Program-made: the position numbers and the translations under genes
Shown: one piece after another, positions 47,074-57,482 of the stretch
Layout of the letters: each line of letters opens with the position of its first letter
Position numbering within the stretch: the stretch's first letter is position 1
DNA from: Auriscalpium vulgare
Lineage: Eukaryota > Basidiomycota > Agaricomycetes > Russulales > Auriscalpiaceae
Length of the DNA: 64,000 nucleotides
Direction of reading: 5' to 3'
Assembly: GCA_019915015.1 (NCBI GenBank)
Contig: JAHBBC010000013.1
Coordinates: forward strand, 124,001 to 188,000
Notes under the pieces: model-generated
The model's input: only the letters and a program-made list of their open reading frames with translations
Told to the model about the DNA's origin: nothing
Databases searched by the model: none

Positions 47074-48300
47074 ATGGAGACGTCACCTGATGCGCTGAAT
47101 ACCGAACTGCCGGATGCCACGAGGAAGGGCTCTCCGGTCGTCCGTGCGACGAAGGATATTGCTTTCGGCAGCGTACGTCCTCTCAGCTTTCACGCTTCTC
47201 CTTGGACTGACACTATGTCTTCTCGTCGGAAGATAGCAGGGATGCTCTCGAAAGTATTTGAGCATCCTTTTGACCTCGCCAAAGTGCGCCTGCAGTCGCA
47301 GGTCCTCGACGCTTCAGCACGCTTCAACGGCCCGGTCGACTGTCTCGTGCAGACCTACAAGCATGAGGGCGTGCGGGGCCTCTACCGAGTGCGTGTATAC
47401 CCTCCCATCTGGCGGCGCCCCCACACTCGTCGGGGAGCGAGTGCTTTGATGTTTGATTGCTAACATTTCGCACAGGGTTTGCCCGCGCCAATAGTAGGCG
47501 CCATGGCCGAAAACGCGTCCCTGTTCTTGGCGTATGGCGAGCTGCAGAATGTTGTCCGGTCGGTGGCCGGAACAGCTACATCGCAAGCCTTGTCCCTGCC
47601 GCAGCTTGCTCTGGCAGCCGCTGGCGCTGGCGCCATCACCAGCTTCGTTTTGTACGTGCTGTGTAAACTCATCAACCGCACCTCTATAGTAATTCGCGAT
47701 TGCAGAACACCCATAGAGCTGGTCAAATGCAAGATGCAAGTTCAGATGCTGGTTGCTGCGCCTGCAGTATCTACAGCATCTGCGACGGCAGCCGCAGGTT
47801 CCCTGCCAGGCCCCATAGCTCTCATCACTGGCATCGTGCGCGAGACCGGCGTCCGCGGGCTATGGCTTGGGCACATGGGCACATTCATCCGTGAAACCGG
47901 AGGCTCTGCCGCATGGTTCACCGTCAAGGAATTCGTTGCGTCGCTCCTCCTCGCCCGCGACGCTTCAATAGCCTCTTCTCCGTCACAATCACGGCCGCAG
48001 ACCACCAAACGCGATCTCAAAGCATGGGAAAGCGCTCTCAGCGGCGCATGCGCGGGCGCGTCATACAACCTCGCATTCTTCCCGGCCGACACTATCAAGA
48101 GCACGATGCAGACGGAGGCGGAGCTGCGCCCGGGCTCTGCTGGCGGCTCGCGGTCGTTTGCGACGGTGGCGAAGGAGCTGTACCGCAAGCAGGGCGTGCG
48201 CGGGCTCTATGCCGGGTGCGGAGTGACTGTGGCCCGGGCGGTGCCAAGCAGCGCGCTTATATTTTGGATTTACGACGGACTGAGGAAGCGGTTTGGATGA
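47074..48300 (+). CDS. Mitochondrial carrier, ornithine transporter type
   Basis: A solute carrier of the inner membrane with three repeats, each with the Px[DE]xx[KR] signature: HPFDLAKVRLQSQ, TPIELVKCKMQVQ and FPADTIKSTMQTE. Each repeat's second helix has the expected G-rich motif (GVRGLYR, GVRGLWLGH, GVRGLYAGC). Start METSPDALNTELPD; end DGLRKRFG and TGA at 48298-48300. Four exons with introns of 60-110 nt. The RETGGSAAWF segment and overall pattern resemble fungal ornithine carriers (ORT1/ARG11/amcA), which exchange matrix ornithine for arginine synthesis. A basic amino acid or carnitine carrier is the alternative, since substrate is hard to read from sequence. Confidence 0.75.
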
Positions 48301-48427
48301 GCGTCGGGGCTGAGGATCGAAAGGCACGCATCACATTGTTTTGCTTTGCATAAGTTATGGATCTTGCTGTGTTCAGGACAGTATCTAGATAGAATTAGAG
48401 AGGTACCTGTTTGTCTACGCCAAAGAT
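48301..48427. other. Short convergent intergenic region
   Basis: 127 bp between the stops of the carrier and F-box-like gene 3. Nothing seen. Confidence 0.5.
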
Positions 48428-50323
48428 CTAGTCATAGAAATTGTCTCCGAAACAGCTCGAGTTCCCATCGTCCTCTCCATCGTCTCGTTCGTCACCACCG
48501 TCACCCTCATCCAAGTTTCTCAGCCTTCCCTCCTTCCCATCCCAATCCACTTCCCGTGCGACTCTCCGCAGCCCATCTATCCACGACCGCTTGATTGCAC
48601 ACAACGTGATGCACACCAACTCCAAGCCCTCGCCCGCCGACTGCTCTGCACGTCGTGCGAGCCACTTTGGCAGCTGCTCATTGAAGAAGAGACCGCGCGT
48701 GCCTGTGGGTGACCATGCATCGACCATGACCTTGTAGAAGCCCAACCCAACCATTTTGGGGAACAAGAGTCCCATCGGTGCAAGTCCTTCGGAGTCCAGG
48801 GAGGGCCTGGCGGATACGGGCTCGGAAATGGCTTGAGAGAGGCAGACGGCGGCGATCCCGGACGCGCGCACATACTGCACGTTCTGCGCATGGCCGAGCA
48901 TGTTGAACCAGCAGGCGGGCTCCCAAAGCACGCTCTCGACGTACACGCTCAGCTTCTCCACGTGCTTTGCGAGCGGAAGTATGCGCAGCTGCTCCTGCAG
49001 CACGCGCATGGTCGCGCGGTTGTCCTGCGCCTCCCAGACGATCTGCAGCTCGAGCTCCGGCACTTTGTCAAACCGGTATGTCGGCGTGTCCTGGCTATCT
49101 GACCATGCGCGGGTGTATAGCCCGAACTCCGGCCGGTGGAAATGCGACTTGACAGACACCGTGCGCAATGGCGCGGTGTCCGTGGTCCGGTTGACGTGCG
49201 CGGCAATGAGGGGGAGCACTGCGAAGCACTCCTCGGGGACGTCGTTGATTGAACTCGAGGACATCGAAACGCTGAGCTTCGTGGTGGGCGGCATGCGGAT
49301 GTTCGCGAGCAGGTTCCACACGCCGAGGACAGCGCCCGCAACGCCAAAACGGCGCAGGCGCGCGAGCCGGACAGGGTGGTGCAGCGGCTGCGAATCGCTC
49401 GGGTGGCAGTCGTGCAGGATGAGCACCTCCAAGTTTGGCATCGCCGCGAGCGATTCAACGAGCTTGTCGTGCGAGCTGTGGCACGACGTCATCTTGAGCT
49501 CGACGAGTCCGCTCGCGGCGAGCGCGCCCCACGAGAATTGCATCCCACATAGCATGATCGCGCGCAGCGCGGGAGAGGCCTCGAAAACTTCCGCCGGGAT
49601 CGCGGTGAATGTCCCGTCCGACGCGACGCTCGTCAAGCGGATCGACTCGAGCAGCGGGGCGGGCTGCTTGAGCACAGCTAGCACCGGCGCGAGGCCCCCT
49701 GCGCTGCCCAGGAAGCTGACCGTCTTGATGTGGGACAGGTGTGCCTCGACGAGGGCCGCCGTCTCCTGCACGGATGCGACCGATGAGTCCAGAGCCCGGT
49801 GGATAAAAACAGGCGCCGTCCTGGACCGCGCAAGGAATACTTCGGCCCATTTTCGGCCTAAGGCGAAGGAGATGGATGTCCAGAGGCGGGGCAGGTCGAG
49901 CGCGAGCGCGCGCCAGCGCCGGCATACGTGCGTCACGTTGACCCAACCCAAGCGGTACTGGCGCACGTGCAAATGCCGGTAGCAGCGCGGAACGTCGACC
50001 GTGGCGAGCAAGGCAAATATCTCGGCCATGATCTCCGTAGGCAATGCGAAGACGGGCGCCAGCTCGTTGCGGCGCGCGCGCATGAGGCGCAGGACGGTGT
50101 TGACGGACGCCATTTCCTGGTCGAAGACTGCCCGCGCGTTTTCGATGTCGTGCGCGTTGCGGCACATGACGACGCTATCCAGCAAGGCTAGGCGTGGGCT
50201 GGCTGCTGTCCGCCAGTATAGCTCCGACCTGGGGCCTCTTGAGTCACTTGTGAGAGTGCGAATATATGCCAACGAACCTATCCATTTGCTTCCTGAATAG
50301 GAGAAGAAGCCCTTGAACCTCAT
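48428..50323 (-). CDS. F-box-like domain protein 3
   Basis: Single long frame ending in an Asp/Asn/Ser-rich tail (DGEDDGNSSCFGDNFYD). The ATG at 50323 (MRFKGFFSYSGSKW) is the first in frame; the ATG at about 50166 (MCRNAHDIENARAVFDQ) is an equally likely start because the family's N-terminal helix begins there. F-box-like region: FALPTEIMAEIFALLATVDV, WVNVTHVCRRWRALALDLP, LWTSISFALG. An LRR-like remainder follows. It is a probable SCF adaptor with unknown substrate, closer in layout to the gene at 11790 than to that at 43518. Confidence 0.78.
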   Translation of the reverse strand: MRFKGFFSYSGSKWIGSLAYIRTLTSDSRGPRSELYWRTAASPRLALLDSVVMCRNAHDIENARAVFDQEMASVNTVLRLMRARRNELAPVFALPTEIMAEIFALLATVDVPRCYRHLHVRQYRLGWVNVTHVCRRWRALALDLPRLWTSISFALGRKWAEVFLARSRTAPVFIHRALDSSVASVQETAALVEAHLSHIKTVSFLGSAGGLAPVLAVLKQPAPLLESIRLTSVASDGTFTAIPAEVFEASPALRAIMLCGMQFSWGALAASGLVELKMTSCHSSHDKLVESLAAMPNLEVLILHDCHPSDSQPLHHPVRLARLRRFGVAGAVLGVWNLLANIRMPPTTKLSVSMSSSSINDVPEECFAVLPLIAAHVNRTTDTAPLRTVSVKSHFHRPEFGLYTRAWSDSQDTPTYRFDKVPELELQIVWEAQDNRATMRVLQEQLRILPLAKHVEKLSVYVESVLWEPACWFNMLGHAQNVQYVRASGIAAVCLSQAISEPVSARPSLDSEGLAPMGLLFPKMVGLGFYKVMVDAWSPTGTRGLFFNEQLPKWLARRAEQSAGEGLELVCITLCAIKRSWIDGLRRVAREVDWDGKEGRLRNLDEGDGGDERDDGEDDGNSSCFGDNFYD

Positions 50324-50777
50324 CTGCAGGGGACGAAGTTCCTGCAGCACGGTCACCAGCTGTCACCGAGGAACGACTGCCCTACGCACCTTCGTCAATG
50401 GGGAGCATCATGCTGCAATCTCAAGGTAGTTGGTTCTCCAGCCCACGCGTTCGCCGCTGTCCTCGGCCTTGTCCTCAGCCTCAGTGCCCTACCCCGTTAG
50501 CTGACTAATTCCAGCTGACATACCCCATGTATGATGTAGCGCCGAGCACTTGTTGCATCGCGAACACGGCTAAGGACTGCAAGAACTAAGTAAGATGTGT
50601 GAAGAGTTGCATTGTGAGGTATGTACATCGCAGAACCCCGGCCAGAGGCAACAAAGGCTTCCGTCACGCTGTCACGCCAAGTCCGATAAGTACAAATTGG
50701 CAACCGTCACGATCCTTTTCTTCCTCCCTCTATCACTTACACACCATCCACTCTTAAGTCTCTTACATCCGCGTAAA
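50324..50777. promoter_or_regulatory. Divergent region, F-box-like 3 / small repeat protein
   Basis: 454 bp shared 5' flank. A pyrimidine-rich stretch directly precedes the ATG at 50778. Confidence 0.4.
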
Positions 50778-51130
50778 ATGAGCGATAAAGGCGGCTCCTC
50801 CGGCGGCGGCTACACCACCACGTCGAGCGGGACGAACAGCCAGGTGCGCCTGCCCCTATCCCTGCCCCAGTTCTGCTGCTTATCGAACTCGCACAGGGCA
50901 ACCACTACTGCTCGCGCGACTATGGGAACGACTCGAACGCCTACCACTACTCCAACAGGTCAGTCGCGCAGTGGCAATGGATCTCCTGATGGCTGACGCC
51001 TCGCGTGTTTTGCAGCAACGGGAGCTACTACTACAGCAACCCGAACGGGAGCACGTACTATAACAACGGGAACGGGTCCTCGCAGTACACGTCCCCGAGT
51101 GGCAACACGTATAAGAGCACCGGGAAGTGA
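50778..51130 (+). CDS. Small Gly/Asn/Ser/Tyr-rich low-complexity protein
   Basis: Predicted 80 residues from three exons (50778-50843, 50897-50958, 51016-51130), all GT-AG, phases consistent. Gly, Asn, Ser, Tyr and Thr dominate, with near-repeats such as SNGSYYYSNPNGSTYYNN and SSQYTSPSGNTYKSTGK, and a single Cys. There is no signal peptide and no membrane segment. Proteins of this kind (tiny, Y/N/G-rich) occur in many agaricomycete genomes without known function; the composition is prion-like or condensate-like. Exon phases and the in-frame stop make it a real gene rather than a chance frame. Confidence 0.65.
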
Positions 51131-51494
51131 GGTGGCGCGTGCGCGAAATACTTAGCCCAGGTGAGCGCGTTTGGGGGCTCTGCGCTTTCGTTGGGGCTTA
51201 CGCTTGTCAGACAGAACTTAGCTTGGCATCCTGTGTACGGTATTGTTGAGGCGTGATGAAGAAGCGCAATTGCCTGTATATACTACCCTTCAACCAAATG
51301 GTTTGCGTGTGATTGGCTGCCACTCGATCAGCGACCCGCTCGAGGAAACGAACAGACCTCAGAGTCCATGTTCGTAACGTGGGCCACCTTTTTGAGCGCC
51401 GCGCCTACGTACCGTCTGGACTGTGTACGACGCGCCTACGTACAAACCCAGCTGTACTCAGGGCAGGCAATCTTCCTACATATACATAGAACAA
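51131..51494. other. Convergent intergenic region
   Basis: 364 bp between the small protein gene and GH16 copy 1. No feature recognised. Confidence 0.45.
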
Positions 51495-53221
51495 TCACAA
51501 CCTGATCACAACTCCTTCTATCGCCGGAAGCAACAGGATGAGCGTAGTTCCAGGTCTTGCAAACAATTGACGCCTGACCTTGGACGGTGCGTAGACCCAT
51601 ACGCCTCCCCAATCAACACCCGTTGTGCGATTTCTGGTCGAATACCAGCTGCTTTCTAGTACCTCCGGGGCTGTGGGCATCGGGATAGCCGCCGTTTCAG
51701 CGACTACCTGCCCAGTGACGGCCACCCCCGCCGATGTCGCCGTCGGCGCCGGTCCACCAGTCGTGTACGCTCGGACGTAGTTGACTTCAAAGTACGCGTT
51801 GTCGTACTTCGGAGAACCAGGCCCGACGACATTGTCGTTGTACTGACCAATAGTGAGCCCCCAGAGCGTCGGCTGCATCAAAACACAAACAGCACTTACG
51901 CAGAGACCTGTGGGACCGGCATTTGTGCAGCTCGGATTATAGACCGCTGGTTGTCCAGCCCTACAGACACCGATGTCAGACGCGCCACTTGTGTCCGAAT
52001 AAGTATTCGATGTGCGAACCAGACGCCGCAGAGCGTGATGTCGAAGACCAGTTGCTGGGCTGAGAAGAACTCGGGGATATTACATCCAGAAGCTGGATAG
52101 CTCGCCGACGGCTGGCCCCAGTCTGACAAGTCTATCGGAGAGGTTGAAGTAGCAGTCAAGATCGACTGGGGTATATCTGGTCGCTGATCGCAATCGCACA
52201 TGTCAGCACCCAAATATCAAGAAAGCGCGACAAAGGACTAACGCTCCAGTACCAAATGCTTTCGAGAGACTCTATATCAGCTCGGCGCAAATTGTCTGCA
52301 CATGCCACTCACAAGATCCCTGCAACGTCGAACTGTGTTGCCCACACCCCTCCACCGGCCTGCGCGAAGCCAGCATTGAAGCTGTTCGGCTTTGTCTCAG
52401 AAACCACGCATCCCGTCGGCTGGGAGCAGTCTCTCGGGCCCGACGCGCCTGTCTGCCACGCCCCCTCCGGCTGGAAACACCCTGGCGTCGTGTGCAGTGC
52501 GTACTGATTATTCCCCTGGCCCACACAGTCGTCATCCAGATGCCAGATATGGCGGCACGCATCGTACCATGATATTGACGGCCTCGATGATGTCGATCTC
52601 GCCATTGTTCGGCCATGTGGGACCTTTCGTCCAGAACGCTGGCCAGACCTACGTACGCTCGTCGTTCATATGCTGGAGACGGAGATGGAGAGCGGCTTGG
52701 AATGGAGTGGCGCACCGAGCAACCATACGGAAGGTGCGAGACGTCGATGATCCAAAGACTGCCCACTCCGTAAATGTCCTGCGACGTGATGCGGACCTAT
52801 AAAGACCAATGAACTGAGCTTCAGAACTCGTCGTGCGCCAGCAGCGAGCGCTTGTCTTTGATCAAACGACAGCAAACGCAGCTACGCACCGAGCTCCTCT
52901 TCTCGTTGAACGGCACATTCACCGCGTTGTCCACCTTCATGACAGCCTGTCCGCGATGATTGACATACGCGAGGCCCTGCTGGACAGCAGAGTCGCGATC
53001 AAGCCACCAAACGTCGCCTGTAGCGCATGGCCAATGTTGGTCCGGGTTGCAAGCGTCGACATAGGTCGCTACGCACCTAGCGTGAGGTTGTCCCAGCTGC
53101 CGTAGAATTCCCATCTGTCGAAGAAAGTAGAACCGGAGTACTCCCGGACAACATCGTAGGAGGTTCCGAAGGGCAAAACGCTGAGAAGTAGGTACACGAG
53201 CACGCAACACCGGCGGTACAT
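51495..53221 (-). CDS. GH16 beta-glucanase, copy 1
   Basis: A secreted endo-beta-1,3(1,4)-glucanase-like enzyme. The start [19 protein letters not shown] is a signal peptide, followed by [20 protein letters not shown] and [18 protein letters not shown]. The GH16 catalytic motif GEIDIIEAV (ExDxxE, two glutamates and the aspartate) is intact in an exon near 52570. [30 protein letters not shown] and [13 protein letters not shown] follow, then a Ser/Thr/Ala-rich stretch and a hydrophobic end ([15 protein letters not shown]). All junctions can be matched to copy 2 at 55723-57482. It probably acts on cell-wall or plant beta-glucan. The end differs from copy 2: the GPI-type tail is weaker and the last exon less certain. 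Confidence 0.8.
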
Positions 53222-53255
53222 GATCAACGCTCGGACTCGCCACTAAGGAACAGCC

Positions 53256-53264
53256 AAAAAAAAA
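53256..53264 (-). terminator. Pol III terminator of tRNA-Arg copy 2
   Basis: A run of nine A on the plus strand (nine T in the transcript sense), 22 bases downstream of the tRNA and inside the 5' flank of GH16 copy 1. Confidence 0.55.
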
Positions 53265-53286
53265 CCGAAATAAAGTTCTGGATGAG

Positions 53287-53358
53287 TGACCACCGCAGGG
53301 GTCGAACCTGCAATCTCCTGATTCGTAGTCAGACGCGATGCCATTTCGCCAGGCGGCC
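53287..53358 (-). tRNA. tRNA-Arg(ACG), copy 2
   Basis: Base-for-base identical to the tRNA at 17326-17397: acceptor GGCCGCC/GGTGGTC, anticodon loop CTACGAA with anticodon ACG, T arm with TTCGACC. It ends only 65 bp upstream of the GH16 copy 1 start codon, in the same orientation. Confidence 0.95.
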
Positions 53359-53460
53359 AATATTATTTTAGCCATAAAGGCACATATTCATAATTCGTCC
53401 ATAGTACAGCTAATATTAATATTAATGTGATCAATCGTAGCCTAGACTTTCGTGCTTCGG

Positions 53461-54030
53461 GAGCGCGCCGCCATGCTACATCTCTTCTCTTGTTCACTTG
53501 CATTGTGTCTCGGCTGTACTAGAAATCAACTCCTTTGGTTTTGTTGACCGCTCAGGGGCGTGGCAGGGTGTCGACGGGGGTTGGGAGGCTGCGGGGGAGA
53601 ATGAGGCAGCATCGGGACACCAGACTCTCTGCCAGAGAAACGCACCGGGATTTGTGCCGGAGCTTCCAATGACCCAGTGATGCACCTGCGAATGTCGAGA
53701 TCGTATGTACCTCCGAGTCAACGTCAACCCCCGCCTCGCCCCGGAAGCCCAGCGCAAGATGGAGAGGTCGATGTCCCGCGTTGTGAGTCTTGCGTGAGTG
53801 CGCCACGCTCCCAGTGGGCCCAATCTCAGTTGCATAAAGACAGTCATTTGTGTAGACTCACCAGGGGCAAGAAACAAACGTCGGCCTGGCCAGCCTCGTG
53901 ACCCCGCCGTCTTCATCTTCGAGCTCACACTCCTCCTCTAAGTCGTCGTCAGAGTCTAAAAATTCCGACGTCATCCCGCCGATGCTTCAGTTGCTTGCAA
54001 GAGACATGGAACCAGGAAAGTTGCACCTAT
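53461..54030 (+). repeat. Direct repeat A, copy 1 (decayed gene relic)
   Basis: About 570 bp similar to 54843-55450 in the same orientation. Shared blocks include the start (TTGTTCACTTG), the GGGGGTTGGGAGGC block, a segment encoding NPRLAPEAQRKMERSMSR (NPRIAPDAQREMERSV in copy 2), the TAGACTC and GCAAGAAAC blocks, a Ser-rich segment and the end AAGTTGCACCTAT. Indels put these blocks in different frames, so neither copy can make one protein. The family of the parent gene is not recognised. Confidence 0.7.
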
Positions 54031-54218
54031 AGGCTCAGACTCCTTCCCACGTGCTCGTTCTCGCCATTGCGGCCCGAAACCCGACTAAGAAACCTCGTTC
54101 ACCTCACGTACACGATGTAGTCGCCGCGCCAATGGCGTGCATATATGTACATCATCAGGCCCTCGAACATTCAATATTCAAGCTCAAGAGCCTCAGCCTC
54201 TCCGACTCTCGAGCGATC

Positions 54219-54678
54219 ATGGATGTTTTCCCCCGCCTCTTCGCGTTTGGCTATATTTTTAAAGAAGAAGATGTCACCAACTATCTCAGAAGCATATGGG
54301 GTCCTCCCACAGAGGAGGATTTCGAAGGCGACCAGCCTATCTCAGCATTCAATCAGATTTCCGACTGGATGCTCAATGTCTACTCCAATCCGGAAAGACA
54401 GATACCGCGTGTTCCCATTTTTAACTGCATGTACCTTTGAGTCATCTGCAAGGGTATAAGCTGACATCCGAACAGATTATAGCGACCGCAATGGCCAAGA
54501 TATCATATTCTGGCCAATGGGGCGTTACTGGGGCACGAATAAGGAAACGCCTGTCGTTGAAGAGACAGCTGCTGCGATCGCGAATAGGGACATCCTCACA
54601 AACTTGACTGACGGCGCGTTCTCTGCACGCAACATGCAGTGGGGAAGTGTGGCGTTCAATCGGCTCGTCATACACTGA
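54219..54678 (+). CDS. Small unknown protein
   Basis: Predicted 130 residues from exons 54219-54408 and 54476-54678 (67-nt GT-AG intron, phase 1). It begins MDVFPRLFAFGYIFKEEDV and contains NYLRSIWGPPTEEDF, IIFWPMGRYWGTN and NRDILTNLTDGAFSARNMQ; TGA at 54676-54678. An in-frame ATG at 54132 would add 29 residues. Rich in aromatic residues, no signal peptide or membrane segment. I recognise no family. It sits between the two copies of direct repeat A. Confidence 0.5.
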
Positions 54679-54842
54679 GGTACAAAGTTTCCAAGTATCA
54701 GTTGTTAGACTATCAACTGATATATCACACTTCAACAGAAGATGGAAGGCGGTATAGGAGCTGGCTGCAGACGTTGCTGCAGTCATATCAGTGAATCAGT
54801 GATATTAGCCAATATATCGAGACTTTCCAGTGCCACTTCGGC

Positions 54843-55450
54843 GGAGCGTGCTACATGTTTTCGCTTGTTCACTTGTCTTGTGTCGCGGCTGTCCTTGCAA
54901 TCAGCATTTTTGACTGCGGGGAATGTCGATGGGGGTTGGGAGGCGCCGGAGATCGGTGTAGGAGAGTCATGATCAGGCCGAGACGCGAAGTCATTCTGCC
55001 AGAGAATGAACGGCGCACCGGAGTTTGTGCCGGAGTTTCAAGCAACGCACCTGCGAACGTCGAGAGCGCGCACCTCCGAGTCCATCCCAACCCCCGCATC
55101 GCCCCGGACGCCCAGCGCGAGATGGAGAGGTCGGTGTCTTGCGTCGTGAGTCGCTTGCGTCGTGAGTGTGCCACGCGTCCCACTATGTAGTGTTCTGCGT
55201 GACGACGCAAAGATGCTGCCAGGCGTATCATCTCAACGGTTGGCCAAAGACAGTTATTTGTATAGACTCGCCAGGAGCAAGAAACCAGCGGCGACCAACT
55301 TGAAGGCTTCGCAGCCTCATGACTCCCCGCCGTCTTCGTCGTCGAGGTCGCACTCGTCCTCTAGTCGTCGTCAAAGTCTGACAATTCCGACGCGTTGAAC
55401 TCTTTGGTCATCCCACCGATGCTTCAAGAGACATGTTAAGTTGCACCTAT
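54843..55450 (+). repeat. Direct repeat A, copy 2 (decayed gene relic)
   Basis: About 610 bp, the second copy of the element at 53461-54030. Here an open frame from ATG 54855 runs for 111 codons (MFSLVHLSCVAAVLAISIF, then NAPANVESAHLRVHPNPR), possibly a remnant of a signal peptide and mature region; the later blocks fall in other frames. The copy ends 270 bp upstream of GH16 copy 2. Confidence 0.7.
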
Positions 55451-55722
55451 GAATTGCGACTCTGAAATTATTTGCCGCCCAGGCACGTTTTCGGGACGCA
55501 AAGTTCGGTCCGAGATATCGCGTCCACCACGAGGCGCTTTGGTCGATGTTCATGTCTCGGCCACCAATGACCTTCCAGGGCGTGTACCCACGCGGACAGA
55601 GCCTCGCACGGCGATACTGTCCGTGTATCCACTCGTCATAAGGACGCCCCGAACACGAGGTCGAGGTTGGCTTTCCGTGCGCAGCTCCGCTCCGCTCCAT
55701 CTCAACTTCCGTCTCACGAAAA

Positions 55723-57482
55723 ATGCACACGACACCCAGGCGCGCTCTCCTCGCGGCCTTGTACCTCCTCCCCGCCGTCGCGTCCTACGACGTCGTCCGC
55801 GAGTATTCAGGAAACTCCTTCTTCGACCGATGGGACTTTTACGGCAGTTATGACAATTTGACGCTTGGTATGATGCGCGGTCACAATATCAACTTGACTT
55901 TGACCTCTTGGTTCGCAGGGGATGTGTGGTGGCTAGATCAGCCCAACGCGACGCAGCAGGGCCTCGCTTATGTCGATGGGAACGGACGCGCCGTAATGCG
56001 CGTCGACAACACGACGAACGTCCCGTGGAATTACAAGCGCAACTCAGTGAGTGATGTTCATATCTTCCAGGAATTGGGGAAGGAGGGGGGAGGGGGTGGG
56101 ACGGCAGAGATGTCGATGAGAGGTGAGAGGCGGGAAGAGCAATCACGAGACAGTTGGATTTACTTCCATTGCAGAGGGCGCCCCTCCCTTTTCGCAACAT
56201 GGAGTGCCGTTCTTCATGCTGACCCTTGATCTACGCAGATACGCATCACCTCGCAAGATTTTTACGACGTCGGCAGCCTCTGGGTCATCGACCTCACGCA
56301 CATACCCCACGGGTGCTCCGTGCGCGCTCCCCTCCCTCACAGCCGCGCACCGCCCGCTGACCTGACCCCTCGCCCAGGTATGGCCCGCCTTCTGGACCAA
56401 AGGCCCCCTTTGGCCAAACGACGGTGAAATCGATATCATCGAAGCCATCAACCTTGAGGTGCGTGCATCCACCACGCGGACGGAACACAACGGCGCCTGA
56501 CTGACCAACGCGGTGCGCACAGGACCACAACCAGTACGCGCTCCACACGACGGGCGGCTGTGTGCGCCCCGAGGGGACCGTGCAGACGGGCGCGCTTGGC
56601 CCCACGGACTGCTCGCTGGGGAGCGGGTGCGTCGTGTCCGAGACGAAGCCGAACAGCTACAGCAGCGGCTTTACGCAAATGGGCGGCGGCGTGTATGCGA
56701 CGCAGTTCGACGTTGCGGGCATCTTGTGAGTGCCCACATGCCTGCCAGCGCGTAGGGCTTCGCTGACTGGACAACGAAGTATATGGTTCTGGAGCGTGCG
56801 TGGCCGTGCCCTGCTTCTCGCGCGCTGGAAGCAGCTGATTGCCCTGTCCATCAGCGTGCAGACGTACCCCAATCTCTTCTGCAGGCAACCTCCACGTCGT
56901 CGATAGACATCTCGCAGTGGGGTATCCCAAGCGCGAGCTATCCGGCGTCAGGCTGCAACATCACGAACTACTTCACGTCCCAGCAGCTTGTCTTTGACAT
57001 CACGCTGTGCGGAGACTGGTGCGTCTGCCATCACACGCTTATATATACCACGAAAATAAATCAATTACGCAGGGCCGGCGTACCCTCCATATACCAGTCG
57101 GCCTGCAACGCAAGCGGGCCGACCGGAATCTGTGTGAGTGTCCTTCCCACGCGACTCTGTGCGGGCTGATGACGCCGTGTCTTCGTAGTACAACGACAAC
57201 GTTGTTGGCAACGGGTCGAATTACGATGAGGCGTATTTCGAGGTGAACTACCTCCGCGCGTATACGACGACAGGCGCGCCTGCAGCCACGCCCAGCGCTT
57301 CCCAGGGCGTGTCTGTCCCCGTTATCAGTGCGACAGGCTCGCTGGCAGGCCCAACTGGGATCAACACCTCCCCTAACGGTGCTGGCACCAAGGGCGGCAA
57401 TGGCGCAGTTACTCTGGGGTCGAGCGTTGTCGCCGCAGGCCTAGTGGCGGCGGCGTCTTTCGTCCTTGTCTTGCTGTTGTGA
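55723..57482 (+). CDS. GH16 beta-glucanase, copy 2 (GPI-type tail)
   Basis: The start [20 protein letters not shown] is a signal peptide, followed by [18 protein letters not shown] and [17 protein letters not shown]. The exon at about 56386-56458 carries [15 protein letters not shown] and the catalytic [23 protein letters not shown] and [13 protein letters not shown] follow, with several N-glycosylation sequons (NLT, NAT, NTT). The C-terminus is a Ser/Thr/Gly-rich linker and a hydrophobic segment ([18 protein letters not shown]), typical of a GPI-anchor signal or membrane anchor. About eight exons with 50-130 nt introns. It probably remodels cell-wall beta-glucan at the surface, and is head-to-head with copy 1. 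Confidence 0.85.

Noticed and set aside
48900..49982. 360-codon plus-strand frame
   Set aside because: Antisense shadow of F-box-like gene 3.
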